From assembly GCA_024349245.1 (NCBI GenBank), contig JALDNG010000844.1, positions 18,709-82,708 of the forward strand: a stretch of DNA of 64,000 nucleotides, read 5' to 3'. Made by a program: the position numbers and the translations under genes. Below the pieces are notes generated by a model. It made no database searches and was not told the origin of the DNA. It saw only the letters and a list, made by a program, of their open reading frames with translations. The first letter of the stretch is position 1. Each line of letters opens with the position of its first letter. The stretch is from Neodontobutis hainanensis. Its lineage: Eukaryota > Chordata > Actinopteri > Gobiiformes > Odontobutidae. Below are positions 43,138 through 59,500 of this stretch, one piece after another.

Positions 43138-46100
43138 ACACGATGAAATTTACAATAAGCCAAAATAAAAAATTATTTGTTTTAGTATATTTATAATGAT
43201 ACACATTGCAGGTTACACGCCAAATTATTGAGAGATTTTAACTTTTTCAAATTATATCAAATACATATAAATTTATTTATTTATATTTGGTATTTCCAGA
43301 AAAAGCTAAAAATTTAGAACACGAGTACAAGTTAATTATTTTTCATGAAAAATAGGTACGCTAAGTCTACGAATAGACATTTTTGAAACTAAGAAGTAAA
43401 ATGATTTTTAATTAAAGCTCAAAGGAATTATAATGAATGTAATTATTAACATTATTTGATATTATGTTGTGAATAGAAAAAGTTTATTCAGTTAACTGTT
43501 CACAAAAGAATAATAGATTTTCAAGGTTAACTTGTCTTAAAGACAAATATTTGAATAAATTTATAAATATTAAACATATTCATATTTTTTACATTTTATT
43601 TAATCTTTTAATTTAAGAGAATTATTTCTAATATTTGGCAGGAAATATAAAATATAAATTAAAAACCATATTTTTCAGTGTCGAATTTTCATAAAAATGT
43701 TGAAGCTTTCGATCCTAACATGTCTTGACAATGTTGAAAATGAGATAATTTCCCATTTCATAATATTTAACGTTTTACTTCTCAACAATGTAGCAAAACA
43801 ATAAATATCGTATTTTTAATTCAAATGATAAAACACTTTTGTCTCAATTATATTAAAAATATTTCATAAAATTATTTAATATTTTTCTGTTCCTAGCAAA
43901 TAAAAACCCGATTTCAGTATTTTCTTCAAAAATCGAATCAAAGAATATCAAACAGTTAAAAAATCTTTACATTCGATAATAATTAATTAAAAAAGCGAAA
44001 AAACATCAAAAATTCTTAGAAATATAAAAGTGTGAAAAATATTTGTTTTTATTCATTTTAAAGGCGAGAATTTTATTCCATTCATAATTATAGTACATGA
44101 GAACTTAATAAATTACCCCAATCTAATTAATATATAAAACTAAAAAGAAGTTAAATCTCAAGAATGTGAAGTTTTTCTACTTTTTTGAATGTCATGTATC
44201 TTTTAGTTTCAGTTCTTGTTAATAAAGAAAGTTAAATGATTTCAAAACTAATATACGAATAATTCTCTCTTTTGATGGTTGATTTATGTTAAAAAAACAA
44301 TTTTGTAAAAGAGGCTATCTAAGTTAGGGGAAGCTTGAGATAATCTACATTAAAAATATAAATCATTTAAGGTATATTTGGCAATTTTAAGATTTGATAT
44401 AATCTTGAAAATATTGTTGATGAATGTATGAGATATTAGGTTAATATAAGTGTAATTTTCATAATTCATCATATGAATGAATCAAAAATATATTAATATT
44501 CGAAAAAACACACGATATATCAGAGGAACCACACGATTTAGAAAGCAAACAAATATTAATTTTGTTAAAACTGTATATTTCAATTTTAATTGCAGATTAT
44601 TTGAAAATAATGAAATATTATCAAATATACGGATAAAGAGTTATGTGGATGCTTGATATAGGTTGAATTTGAAAAGATAATCATCAACACAAATGTTGGA
44701 ACGCCACAAGAAACCATTCGATTTGGATGAGTTTAAATTTTTATTTTTCATTTTTATCTTTAAAATATGGCACATGAAATTATTACCTTTTATATTCATA
44801 TGACTAAAAGGCTATACAATAGTCATAACTTAAGAATAGTTTTAATTTTATTTAAATTATTGCTAAGTTCCACATTTGAACTCTTTTATAGGAATCAAAG
44901 AAAATTTGTGGTTTAAAATAACGGTGAATATTTCAAGAACAGTTAAGACTGTAAATTAATCATAAATTTCAAATATTTTCTTTTAAAAAGCGAAAATTAT
45001 GAATGATAAAATATTTGAAAATTTGAAAACTTTGAAAATAAAAAGAAAAATTCTTTAAATTTATTAATAACAGTTTGATAATAAAGTATGGCTTGTGTTC
45101 GCCCTTGTCTGGTATTAGTTTTAAGTTGTTTAATAAAACCGGACTGAATAATTCATTACATACTCTTTAAGTGATAAAACTACATTCATATTTTCATTAG
45201 ATCATTTATATATCGGTTTTTATGTGCCTTATGTGATAGATTGTGTTAATGATGACATTCGAATTCATTAATCATTGGTAAAAAACCAAGATGTATCTAT
45301 TTAACATACAAAACAAAGATTTATAAAAAGGAACTTATGATAAAAAACAAATAAATCTGATAAATGTATTTCAAAAACAAACAATAAAATTAAAAACTTA
45401 AAGCATTCCATTGTAATAAATAAAAATGTCTTCCACCTTTTCAGTCTAACATGAAAATGTGGATGTATTTATAAACTAATCTCATTAAAATAACCGTGAA
45501 CTTAATAACAAAACTTCATAAAAGTTACATTTGAACAATGCTTGAAGGTGAGACACATATTTACTTAAAATATTGTAACCATATTTTAGTATTTAATGTA
45601 AAGTTGAGTTATAAACATAAGAAGATACTTTCAAGCCATAAAATACAATTGGCATGTAATTTAGGTATAATATCGAATTCCAAAACAATTATAGAAGTTA
45701 TGTTTGATAATAAACAAAACTTACAGACATACGTTGTCATTAAATAAAAATAAATTAACTTTGAGAATAAAAGGTCATCACTTTTATATAAATAAATTTG
45801 ATAATTACATCAAATATTCTGATAATTAAGAAACATCCGCCTTTTATCCCATTAAAAATCGCTTTTATTCATTATTTTCAACATAGTGAATAAAATCATT
45901 TTAAATTTTTCTATGATTTCATAAATGTATAAATTAACTGTTATTTAACAATTTTCAGAAACTATTACAACTTATTGTGAATCTATCTCAAATAATGAAC
46001 ATCTATTTTCTTATGTTTTTCTCATTTTGGTATTCTTATGAGATTCTTTCTCTCATTTGACATACATATTAAACCATTATTATTGATATTTATTTCATAC

Positions 46101-49100
46101 AGTTCCACATTTTGATCACGAAAACCACCTTTAACGTGTTCATGTCACATCTATGTGCATTTTATCAGAGTAAAACTAAATGATGATCGATAGTAATTTA
46201 TTTAATCGATTTTATATATATTTACAACCATGCCTAACTTCTTAAACGATATCCTGAAGTTGAGCCTAGAAAGAGTGCCAGATTTTATTGTTCTTCGGCA
46301 AATATAATGATTTTATTGCTTATGGTAAATTTTTGACAAATAAACAAATATTTCACACTTTACTGAAAAAAAATTTTTGAATTGATCATCACATTCTCAG
46401 CGAAAATTTGATTATTAGTTTTAAATAATGATTCTATTTCTGTTTAAAATCAACCTTGGATGGTTTGACAAAGAAATTTAATTTTGAGTTTTCATTGATA
46501 AGAAAAATATTCTCTCAAATATCATACCATAGTTTGATAGGTAAGAGGTTTCAAAGCGAATATCATTTATAAAATTTGAACAAAACCTTAATTCTTATAA
46601 ATGTAATCCTTTCAACATTTCAAAATTCATAACCCAAAAGAAATAGTGGAAATAACCTTCTACAACGATCATGAATATTACTGCCAGAAAATGATTCGGT
46701 GAAACATTTTAATCTCGATTTACAATCAAAAAATGTAAAATTAAATGCCATAAATATTTTTATTTATTCGCTTCAAAATTTTAGAAGATAGCTTTATTCA
46801 AACATTAAAATTAAGAATAACAAGATGTAAAGTTAATAAAATTCAAAGAGATAATATTTAGTTTCTCAAAGATTTTTGAGAATCTTTTTTTGAAAAATAA
46901 TATTACAACTCATCAATAACTAATTTTTGCAAAATAATCTTCACCAAAATCACTCCTGTAAATATATATTAGGAAAATGAACACTGTACAAACATGTTTT
47001 AGAGCAAAAATATTTTTTAATTTATATGAATTTGAAATTATCTTATGAGTTTGAAATCTACGATTAAATATTTTTGGACTTTGTCTCAATTTAGATGTTA
47101 AAACGTGTATGTCACAAAATACATACACAAGATGAAAAAATTTCAATCGAATCATAATTTGAAATTTGAAATAATATAGAAATATTCAAGTGAAAAAATG
47201 CAATGTATAAATTTTTATAACTTAAAACATAGTTATAAATCACATGGTTTTTGAATTTGAGGAAGGAGTAAATGTTATATTTTCTAAGTCACAGAAATCT
47301 ATCTGGTCGATTATAATTCTTGAAATTCATAAGATAATTAAATTATTAAGTATTTAATTTTGTTTTTTATTGAAATTACGTTTAAATATAAGTAGTGATA
47401 CACATATTTACAAAATAAATGATGTAAATATTTAGCCTTCATATATCGAAGGAAAAAAACTGATAAAAATATCATCAGTTTTAACTCTACAAAGTCGATC
47501 ATTCTTAGAAAGGAACATATGTTGGAAAAATTGCATAATCTTCATTTTAAATTCACCCATCGACTAAATTACTTTATGAATTTGAAAATCATGAACAAGA
47601 TAAAGGACAGTTTATGTCATAAATGCATAGTATATCAAATCTATTTACGTCTTTTTGTTAACACCCATTGAAAGAATTTAAAATTATTTTGATGTATTTG
47701 AACGAAGGAAACGTTACTTTTTAAATACGTAGTCTATAGTTCTTAAGAGATTTATAATGACTACCTTTCAAGTTTTTTTAAATTTTTTAACTCACGAAGA
47801 TTAAAACACTGAAGTTGGTAACTCTGTTATTTCCCATGATCCATGAAAACGCATCAAAATAATTAAACTGAATTAGATTTTCCAGATCATTCTTCTTTAA
47901 GTGCAAAATAAGTCAAAATGGATGAATGAGAAAAAGATTCAAAAGTAAGCCACTTCATTATTTACCGTTCGGAACTGTCGAAAGTACCTCACAAAGCTAT
48001 TTTATTTCAACAAACTGTTTTTTGAACTGTGGGACAAAGTAGATTCTATCAATAACTGCCATAATAAGGGCATAAAAAGATACTTTTCTCACATACAGAT
48101 GGTAATCTGTCTTTAGTGATACCATTAAGCTTTCCATAATTTTAAAGATCATTTAATACGTGTATGAGAGCACATCCCCCGTCAAGATACAGATGTATTG
48201 AAATTTAAAGTACACCAAAAGAAAGAATTCCATAAATTGAATAAATTGCATTTAACCTACCTTCAAAAGAGGGAATGTGTTTAAGAAAAACGTTTTCCAT
48301 CAAAATAAAAGTCAGATAATATTTAAACCTTGGTTTTTATGAATTAATGCGAAATTTGCTTTGATATAAAAAATAAGTCATTAGATTAAAATATAGGAAA
48401 AAATTTCACTTTGAAACAAATGCAACTGAAATAATGGCATTTGAACTCAATACGGATCATTATGTTTAATATAACCTAAAATGAAACAAAATTAAAATCC
48501 TACTCATGATTGTAAACGAAACTATGATAATTATAAAATGTATCTGATTTTTATTTTCTTGGTTTAAAAGATTTACAAATCTAAATAAGTCAAATTCTCG
48601 TGTAAAAACGAAAACAAGAATTTTCAACATGGTTCTATGGAAATAACAAATTCAGGGATTTGAAATTTAATTGACTAATAGATCTTTTCGTTTTGCATGG
48701 TCATTGGTTAACTTAATACATCAAACTCTGCAGTTTCACATGAAAACCCTGAGAGCCGTTAAACCACAAATATTTTTCCGTTTAATGTTACAAAGTATAC
48801 CAACGATTCATTTAGACAGACCCTGGATCATTACTATAATTTATGTTTAGAATTTATATTGTAAAAGGGTGAGAGACGGGTTCTGTACGAAGAAACTTGA
48901 ATTAATTAATGATATACAGATAGCTCGATTAAACATCCAAACACATTAAAATTATTCAAACGGAAAAACATGACCGGAAGTCAGAAAAGTAAGTATGAAG
49001 TGCGAAATTGTTTCATAAATAGGCATAAAATATGTTATTATTGTAATTAAAGTGGAACATAAAGAGAGAGTTGGATTACCGAGACATTTGAGAATACTCG

Positions 49101-52100
49101 TGTAATTTTTAAAATACAATTTTCTTACTTGGTCAATTCATTTGTGGTTCAGAATATAAATATAAGCAAAAAGGGAATAGTTTCTTCAATTTAATATAAT
49201 TTTTTTTTATTTCCTTAGGATTTTGATGAAAATATTTTACTCTTCGTCTCATGAACTAAATATTCAAAAATTTACTTCACATCATTATATAAATTGACAA
49301 AATTATAAAAGAGGAGGAAAGAATTTTGAAGAGTAAAAATTCTTCATTAAAGAAGATATCACATCATAAGATTCATATTTATTTAAAACATTATGGATAG
49401 ATCATGAATAAAGCGAGACCGTGATTTTCAAATTCAAATATAAGCTTCCTCGTTTGACAAATAATTATTTATTGGTGAGATTATTCCATAAAGGTACAGA
49501 TAAGAGTTGTTTGAACTTCTTATTTTGAGAATGTATTTAAGAATCCCAATATTCTTCTGACGCATGATCCTGAAGATACAAATGTTTATGCTTTCTCGAA
49601 CACATAAAAATAAGCAGGTAATTGTTGTTCATAAAAATTTCAAAATTTTGCCACTATAAATAAATCATCTTCAAGAAAAACTCGAACATTACAAAAGATG
49701 ATGTAATATTCTGAATTAAGTTATAGTTTATTTTCAAATCCTTACAATTTAGAATATAACATGCTTAAAATTTGAATAAACAAAATATTTTGTAAATTTT
49801 TGTTCAAACAAACGTTGAAAAAATTAGTGAATTACGAAATACGTCTTATTCCAAGCATATACATCATCCTTCAGATAAAATAGATCGACTTAAATGATCG
49901 ATATGTGGAGTTTGAGTCCTATTTAAATTTTCTCATATCTAAATCATTAAAAACCAATCCAATATATACCTTTGTGTGTCCTTGTGTGCCTCTTCTAAAA
50001 TTGGGATCTGTCAACCATATACAGATTTTTCTAAAGATAATTAAATTTGCCCATGTTTATGTTTCTTTCATGATCAAACATTATTTCAAAATTATCGCAT
50101 GAAATTTGGAAGGTTTAGTTAAAATTAACTTAACAATTTTTGGAAAATAAATGGTACATTTATTGTTGGGTGAGATAGTATTGATGTCAAAACTTTAAAT
50201 TTTGTTTTTCACATTTTTTATCATATTTGACTGTTCCTTTTAAATCCAATAAATATAGAATTTTATCTTAATCCTATTTTAAACACTTTTAAATTGGTAT
50301 AAATAATTAACATGATATAATATCAAATTCCTCACTGTTAAAAATAATTACAGATGATAGGAATCCATATTTCCATGATATATTAAACCTCAAACTGACA
50401 CTCATTTGTAGTGATACTCTTGAATAGATTTACTTTATTAACTGAAATAGAAAAAGAATAAATTGGAGTATTTTCCCAAATATAAGAAAAATATTTTTGA
50501 TATTATCTTATTTTAGAATTCAAAAAATATAAAATATTTAAAAGAATTTATTAGTTTTTGGAGAAATAAAATATCGAACATTCTAGATCATTATTTACTG
50601 CCTATAGGGACGAAAAAGGAGAAAAACTTGTTTGAAAAGTATATCCTCATAGTTTTTATAAATAGTTAGGATATTGATAGTGCTTTTAAGATTTCGTAAA
50701 AAATATAAAGCATTCATGACAAAAGTTGGGGAGAGAATTTTATGAATTCAATATCACCGGTTTATCAAAAAATTAATTTTGATAATTTTTAAAAACTAAT
50801 TGACTCAACATTTATAAGTGTGCAATCATAAGAAGTTTACCTGATGAATTTTGATCGTCTCATATTTTAAGAGTAATGTTTTGATAATATTGAGACTGAC
50901 ATTTAGAATATCTAAAATATTTATGTTGAACATGCAGATTCGTTTGACTAAAAGTCAAGCTTAAAGGATATTTGATTCAAAAACAAGAATATTAGTAAAC
51001 AGAAAATAAATTTAACAACTTTCTATTCTTTAGGAGAATAAAATTGGTTTGAAAAAAGTTTCTCTTTTGATTAACTTTAATATGTTTTGGATTTAGTTTA
51101 ACGTCTGTATTGTTTTATTCAACATCATCAGATGTGAACACGATAAATATTATGAAGGCATGTTAAAATATTTCAAAAGACTGCAGGCCAACCTCTGAAC
51201 ACTTGGTGAACGTGGCCGTGGTAAAAATCTTCCTTGTCTGTAATACATCAGTAAGGGTACGTACTTAGTCATATTAAAGTTAAGGACTATTATCTGACGT
51301 AACGATTCGAATGGAAGAAAAATTTTGAGTTATTGATAAGAATATCAGATAGTTAATCAAAAAAGAAAGGAGCTCGTTGTGCAGTTTGAAATTCAGGAAT
51401 TATCTTAAGGAGTAAAATATGTTTTTATGATACAAAATCATGCTTGCAATCCAATCGTATGAATGACATGATGAGAATACATACTTGTGTGATCTTTGAC
51501 GTTGAAGTATACAATTTCCCAGTTTCAGATAAAATTAACATTTCTTGTAGTTTATAATTCCTATTATTGAATTTTAGTTGTCATTTATGTAAAATTATAA
51601 AGCGATAATTGTTTTTATAAATAAAATCATATAGAAAACATAACATAATCAAATTGAAAAGACACGATCCGTCATTTTCCATGGTTCAATGGCATAACTT
51701 TTAAATAGGAAATTAAACCATTTCCTAAATATCACATCTTAACAGAAACAAAAAATGCCAAATTTTAGCTCCGAAACTCTTATCGAAAATAGCGTTAAAA
51801 CATAAAAACAAATAATATTTAGCATTTTTTACTAAACGCATTTCTAAAAAGCAAAAGAGTGATTTTATCGAATTCCCTTCGGTTTGAAAATTTTTTTTCA
51901 TTAAGTTCAGCTATCAATCAATCCGAACCTAAAAATTACTCGCATCTAGTTAAGCAAAATATTACTTCTTCCCAAAAACTGCGTCAAATTGAGAAAAGAA
52001 AACTTACAAATTCAATATCTCAAAAAGAGAAAGGTTATTTATTATAATTCTGTTTTTTAATTTATTCCGAGAAGCGCATTAATGAAACTGCGATTGAATA

Positions 52101-55100
52101 TAGGATATTATTCAACGATCTTAGGTAACAATTTCAATTATACGGGCCAGTTTTGAACCAAGAATGGTTTTAAAATGTACTAAGAACTATTTGAATCTGC
52201 CCAAATTACTGTTAGTCACATATTTGTGTTTTGAGAATAAGATATAATTCATGCCATATCTAATCACTAAAAACTGAGTGATAAAGTGAAAAAATAGGTA
52301 AAAACAGAAATATCGATAAAAATTCTTCGTGAGTCTTTATTGATTTTTAAAATACCTTGATAAAGTTCTCGTTATTCATATTCATACAAAATTCAAATAT
52401 TTTTCTTCTATCTTTTAAATTGGAATTACCACCATTATTTGATTTAAATGATAAAACCCAGAAAATTAACATCTTCATGAATTGTTAAATTGTTAAAATG
52501 AATCAAACGAAAATACACAGATAAGTTTCAAAAGATAAAAACGAGAACACTTAAAATATTCAATAAAACGTTTGTAAATAAATTATACTGTGATGGTTAA
52601 GTTTCACTGAAAGCCTATGTTTTTCAATGTATATACCAGGTTGCTTGAAATCATAAATGAAAACAACCACGTCTACGACATCTAAACACAAAACTATTCT
52701 CAGCGAGCAAAACAGAACCCCATGATATCTTTAACCCGCAACTGATCTTTTAAAAAGTCGAATCGTTAACAGAGTAATACTTCAAAAGTAAAATTGTCCC
52801 TATAATTTTTTAAGATTTAAATCTTCCTTCAAGCGGAGATAAGTAACATTCTAACCTGCACACCGGGTCAAAACTTTTAGTTAAAATGCTATTTTTAAGC
52901 ATTTTTGAAATACTTGAGATTCTACGTGGCCTTTTGAATATTTCGAAGTCTAAATGAGAGGATGTCTCAATAAAAAATATGAAAGTTCAAAAATAGTTAA
53001 CACACAATCTGTTCAATATCTGATCATAATTGGTAGCCAAATTTAAATAATTCAAAATCTGAAAAGATAAACCTTGACTATAATATTTTATATTAACTTT
53101 ATTTGAGTTTATTTTTTTCATTTAAGTAGCTGAGCCTCACATTTTGTTCCTAAATTAGGTAATTCCATACAATAATTGTTCAAGGGTATCCCTTCGCGAA
53201 CTAACAGATTAAATGTTATTAAAACTTTGGAGGAAAGCAAAAATATTACTGTGGTGTGAAAACAGAACAATAAAATTTCAGAAATAAAATATTCATGATA
53301 TCATAAAAAATATTTCAAGTTGGATTGAATAATATCATAGAAATTTAAAAATGTAAGTGTGAATACCGAGGATAAAATTCATTAAGCTATCGTAATGCTA
53401 ATTTAGAGAAACAGACCTACTTTAGCGATTTTGTAAAACCCGCTAATTGATCTCAGCAATGTTAATTTAAAGTCAGTAATATTAAAATATAATATTTATT
53501 ATATTTTATTTGACAAATATTCAAAAGCTTTAAAATAAAACAAATTAAATCAGTTTTGTGATAAATTTATCGATCTCAGTCAAAAATATAAAAAATGCTT
53601 TAAATATAACATGTTTAACAGAGAGGGAAAATTGTGATATACAACATAATGTGTCACATACCTTCAAAATTTGAACAAAATCATAAATCTCATTAACTAA
53701 ATAAAATACAGAATGATATAACATGATAATTTGATCCCTCAATTCCTAAAACTTAGAAATTTAGATAATTCAGACGAAAAAAGTAATTAAGTTTCATTAA
53801 TAGAAACATACCGTGACAATTTCTGTCAAAATACATTTCCTTAATTTTATGATTTTTTTCTCACATAATAAGAGTTCTCATGCTCAAAGGCGTTTTTTAT
53901 CTTACTTTAATTAGATAGAAGTGAAAGTTTTGAAGTTTGAAGTTTTTAAAATACCAGCACCAGCTAAATTTATGATATAAATTGTCTTAAGTTTAACAAT
54001 TACCAAATTTGACAACCCACGATAATACAATATAAATAGGAAATTCTAAGAGAATAAAATTTTGGTTTTTACAAAATAATTTGTCATTAAAGGAGATAAA
54101 TTTTTACAATAAAAATAATTTCCTGGCTTAACATAGATTGTAATATTTATGAATTAAAAATATACCTCTTGGAGATTCTCAAATATCTGGAAGAACGAGA
54201 AATAATAATTTAATTTAATTTATTTGTTAAGTGAAGTGTATCGCTCCTAAATCTTAACATTATGAGATGATTTAAAAGGGTAACTTTATAAATTAGAAAA
54301 AATAACATATAGGAGTCATAAAATTATCATCACATAACTTTGAGATGAAAAAAATAAGATATATTAAACCGTTTAACGGTAGAGAAAAACATGAATAATT
54401 GACACTAAATAAACATGTTTCTCTTTCATTCAAGAAGTAATAATTTCATTTTAAGGAAAAAAACTATTTAATACCTTTTCGTAAGAATCGGAGAGAATAT
54501 AACCCTCTAATATACGAATCACTCACCTCACGGGAAATCATGTCTTTCAAACTATTTAATAAAATTTTAAAATATTTTGATTAGTTATCGTGATTATAAA
54601 GAACACGATTATATTATTGAATTTAACAAAAGTGAAAAGTTATTTAGAAAAGAGATTGACGATATGAATAGATCAAAATAGAAATAAATTCTATTTTGAC
54701 TGACAAAAAAATATTTTAATATATTTAAATAACAATAATCTCATTGAATTATAGAAATTTAACAACTAATTATTTACTAAATACTCATTGTTATTTATAA
54801 AAAAAATTAACTCAGTTTAACATTTCAGACAAAATGAAAAATCTTATTTATATAAATTTATACCACGCTAGAAACATCAAAAGCTTGTCCTTCCAATTAA
54901 ATATTTGATAAAATTTTACAATATGTATCATTCTATCGCACGTGCTGATAATTTTATATTTTAAGAAAAAAATTTATGTATTGACAAATTTAAATTCCTC
55001 AATTTTGTAAAACTACAAAAAAAACAGAATCTTATATTGATGTCATAAAATTGTGATCAAAAAATTTTATTCGTCAGGTATTAGGATAAATATTTTTGAC

Positions 55101-56233
55101 AATTAACAAAATTTAATTTATTTTTTAGTAATTTATACAATAGAGCTTGTAAATACCATTGATTAATGAAAAGTATGAGTGTTTACTTTTAAATAGAAAT
55201 TAAAACATAAATAGATTTGAAATATAATTCATGCTAATTTGCTAATTTCTATCTTTCCATTTTAAATTTTAAATAAATTGCCGATCGACAAAAACAGAAG
55301 AATCGATATTAAATTAATTTTTTATCTTCAACTAATTTTTGTCTTTTTTAAGAACTATGCATTTATGAATTTATTTTGAAGAGACATATTTTTATATTTT
55401 TGAAATAAAATTTATTTTTTAAAAGCATAAATGAGAGTAAACTTGAATTAACTCAATTAAGCCTTATTTAATGTTTTATAAATAGCATAATATCATTCAA
55501 AATGCAACTTGAGCCTTAATTATGTTTCAGATTAATAGTTACATAAAATATTGCTAAATTTAATATTTACAAACAAAAAAATTTTTGTATGAGGAATTCC
55601 GTCAGAATATAATATTTTTATTGACATTTGAGAATGATAGTATATCGGATAACATAAAAATGTGTTTAGAAAAAATACACAAAAAATATTTTAATATTAA
55701 GAACTATTTTGGTTTTATAAGCTCTACTTATGTTGTGTAAAGTTTCCAAAAATATTTCACTGAAATATAGTCTTAAATATTTAGAATTAGGAAGATATGA
55801 AACTGAAATTTTAGAATTTTAAGGCTATGATAACGAAAAACGTCTCATCTACAACTAAAGCTTAATCGCTCAATACACCAAAAATTTAAAACTTCATGTA
55901 TTAAATAATTATTCAGATGTAATTAAATTGTAAATATTTTTCTCGAAATAAAAATAAAATTTCAAAAACAATTTAAAACTTTCAATGAAATATTTCACGG
56001 TATTTAATACTTTGTTTTAAATTTTAGGATACCCTAAAATAAAATAAGTGGGTTCTAAAAATAAGAGAAACGATATCTATCAAAAACACAAGTGACAATA
56101 AATTGAAGGAATATTTTGCAGGATAAAAAAAATTTCCGTGTAAATGTGAAATTGAAAGTATATACTTACAAACCGAATGATATATTTTGAAAAAATCAAA
56201 ATAATGTTGAATATATTTTAAGCTACAACGGAA

Positions 56234-56596
56234 ATGATAGCGATTGAGAATTTTTTTAAATGTGTGTTTGATCTCTCACATATAAATAAAATTTATAAAT
56301 CAACTCAAAAATATATCTATCCTTCGGTATTCATCAATAATAGCTTAGAATTTCAATTATTCTCATTTTTTAATCAAAATATATCATTACTCTGCTTAGA
56401 AAAACTTTATCTTCTCTTGGATCGTTTCTCTTTGATATCAATAAGGACCAAATCTAGAAAAATCAGAATTAAAGTGTTTTATATCTTTTTTAAGAAGGAA
56501 ATCAATCCTTTAGCTTATAAAGTTTTTTTTTGTAAAATTTTGAAAAGTGAAAATACCCCGCATGCATATAATATAGAGTCACGCCTATTATCTTGA
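56234..56596 (+). CDS. 120-codon frame in AT desert, doubtful
   Basis: ATG-to-TGA, 120 codons without a stop, notable where stops occur about every 12 codons by composition. The product is rich in F, I, K, L and S (KIYKSTQKYIYPSVFINNS, LEKLYLLLDRFSLISIRTKS) with no recognised domain. It could be an orphan gene, an exon, or a chance frame. Confidence 0.25.
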   Translation: MIAIENFFKCVFDLSHINKIYKSTQKYIYPSVFINNSLEFQLFSFFNQNISLLCLEKLYLLLDRFSLISIRTKSRKIRIKVFYIFFKKEINPLAYKVFFCKILKSENTPHAYNIESRLLS

Positions 56597-59500
56597 CTAC
56601 TCTGACTTCCAGGTGCAAAAGCCTAATATTAAGATTTAATAAACTTTTTATGTTTTAAAATAAACAAATATTAATGTCCATTGTAATATTAAGTCTCTTA
56701 TTATTGATCTTGACAGATTATAAACTTAGTTTTTGGAAAAATTTAAAATTAATTATCTTATATCAATTACACGCACAAATATTCATTTTTAAAATATAAG
56801 GACCAAGTTGAATTATTTAAATATTTTTTTCAAAAACATTAAATAAAACGCATGCATTCTTCTTAATTTTTTAAGATGTAATAAAAAGCAATAACTGATA
56901 AATAATATACAAATCTACATATTGACAAAATTTGATGTTCAAAAATATGGTTTTATCAAACTAGAAACAAATTGAGAAGTGCTTCATAACATGACATCAA
57001 CTAATTTAAATATGATGTTTTATATATATGCGAAAATATACAATCAATATTAAACATAATCCACATGTCATATTTAAAATGACATAAAAAAGGAGTCAAG
57101 ATTCAAGAGTAGATTTACAAGAAAACACAAATAAAATATCAAGAAAAAAACATGATTTTACAAAATGAATAACTGTAACATACACAACTTCAAACTTATA
57201 AAATATAATAAAAAGTTTAGAATCATAGATAAGTTCAAATATATAAAAAAAACTATGAGCATGCTTCTTGTCATAAATATGATGAAATCTTTTTAAATAA
57301 GTTATATCTCAAAGACTTCGCCTCTCATTTTTTACATATTATCCACCGTCATGAAAAACAGAGTAAAATATAAAATAAAATAGAAGCATAAAATTTTATT
57401 ATTCATATCACCTGACTAAAATCGCATATTTTGGAAAATTTATTTATCAACTTAGATTTTTGCCAATTAAACAGCTTTAAACGTCAACTTAAAAAGAATA
57501 TAGGTTGAAGAAGATTCAATGGTAGATATATTTTTATTTTACACTACATTTATTGACATAATTAAACAACAAATAGAGATGATCGATAATATTTAATTCT
57601 TCTTAGATAATCTTTTTTTTGAAGAAAATGTTAATTTTATTTTTTTAGAATTCGTCGCATTTGAAAGTATTTTAACAGATTAATGTATTTTAAACTCCTA
57701 AATTATATTCTCCTTATGTAAAAAATAAATACCTTAAAACAAAAATAATTCGAAAAATCATAAAATTATAGATAAAAATGATGTAAAAAATCATTATTAT
57801 TTTGAGCACGCGAAATATATAAAATATATGAAAATATTTGTTTATATACAAACTATTTGATTGCGCAAATTTATAGGAAAAAATACTTAAAAGATAAAGT
57901 TTGTATTAATTATCAAACCATATTTATTTTAATCAAACGTTTTGAATATTTTCAACGAGAACATATATCGTTCCCTCAATGTTAAAATATGCTATTTAAC
58001 AACAAAAAAGTTATTTTTTCAAAGTGTTAAAATATTAATTTCTAAAAAACTATAATTAACAACGAAAGTAAAATATTTGAATCATTGATAAATTATGGCA
58101 AAGGTTATAAAAAAATTTTCTAAGATTTCTTGTTGATCGTTATAACTTTCAAAACGTGGAATATCATAATTTGATACAAATAGTTTAATGTTTTAAATTT
58201 GAAAAGCGTAAATAGTTGGAAACATAATAAAAAAGTGAAAAGGAGATTTTTGAATGATTTAGATGTTATTTAGGGAAAATTTATTTGTAGTAAGTTTCAA
58301 AATATCCAAAGCATTAAAATTAAAGAACTTATATATTATGTAAATAATCAATTGATGTTTTATCGAAGCATTTTAACAGCAAGAATTAACGAAAAAATTT
58401 TATTTAAAATCGAAATTTATTTTAATAATTAATAATCTATTTCGTTCGTTGGAGGAACGTTAACAATAAATGAAAACTAGTATTTTTTTTTAAATGCGAA
58501 TGAATTTTGAAATTGTACAATGTTAGATTAAAAAATTTGGAGTTGATAAAATCTTAAAATGGCCAGGAAATCTCAGTCGAGAATTTAACCTGATCAATTT
58601 AAAGGAAAACTCTGAAAAAAGTAATGATAATTCTATGCATATAAACTTTCTAAAAATTTAGGATTCATAAAATAATCTTTTAGAATTGATAAAAAATTAA
58701 AAAATATGTGAATATAAATCGATGCTGAAAATGAGGATATTGGGACAACACTGAATTTTTTTATAATTCAAATAATATGAAAAATTTACTTTTAATTCAA
58801 TCTCATTGGAATCAAACACGAATTTAAATGAAATATCCAGAGCGTATTTAATTTACGATGCGAAAGGAATGGAAATTATAAAAAAAATCAGGACAAAGGT
58901 GATTTTTTAATAAAAAAAGGCTAATTTAAAAAGTAGATATTTTTTACTAACCTGATATGACATAGACAGAATTACAACCATTGTAAACATCCTCTCAAGC
59001 CTAAATTTAATCAAAATAAATTGGTGTCAAAATTATTAACGAATTTATACAATTAAAGAGGCCTTGTTAATTACATAACATAAATTTTTTTAAGGAATGA
59101 TGGGAATTATTTAAATAAAATATTTATGATAATTAAAACATAGTCCAACAAAAAATTATCTGATAATTTTTTGGTTTAATAAGTTATTTTACTTGCATTT
59201 CTTGTCTTTAAAAATGTTGAACGCCGTATATGATAAGTTAAATCTTATAAATATAGATTCGGAATAATTTGAGTTATTTCTACGTAGGTGGTTTATTAAT
59301 TTATGTTTTAATCCAATATGTATTGAGGTATTTTGACGTTTTAATTTTAGAAGTAATATGTTAAGAGGTTAAAAGTTCGATTTTTTAAGAAAAACATTGT
59401 TTTAATTCTAAATATATCTTTTTATTTCCAAAAAATATGAATTTTATGACGTCAAAAGTAATATTTAACGAATTTTAGTATTATATCATTTTATTGTCGA

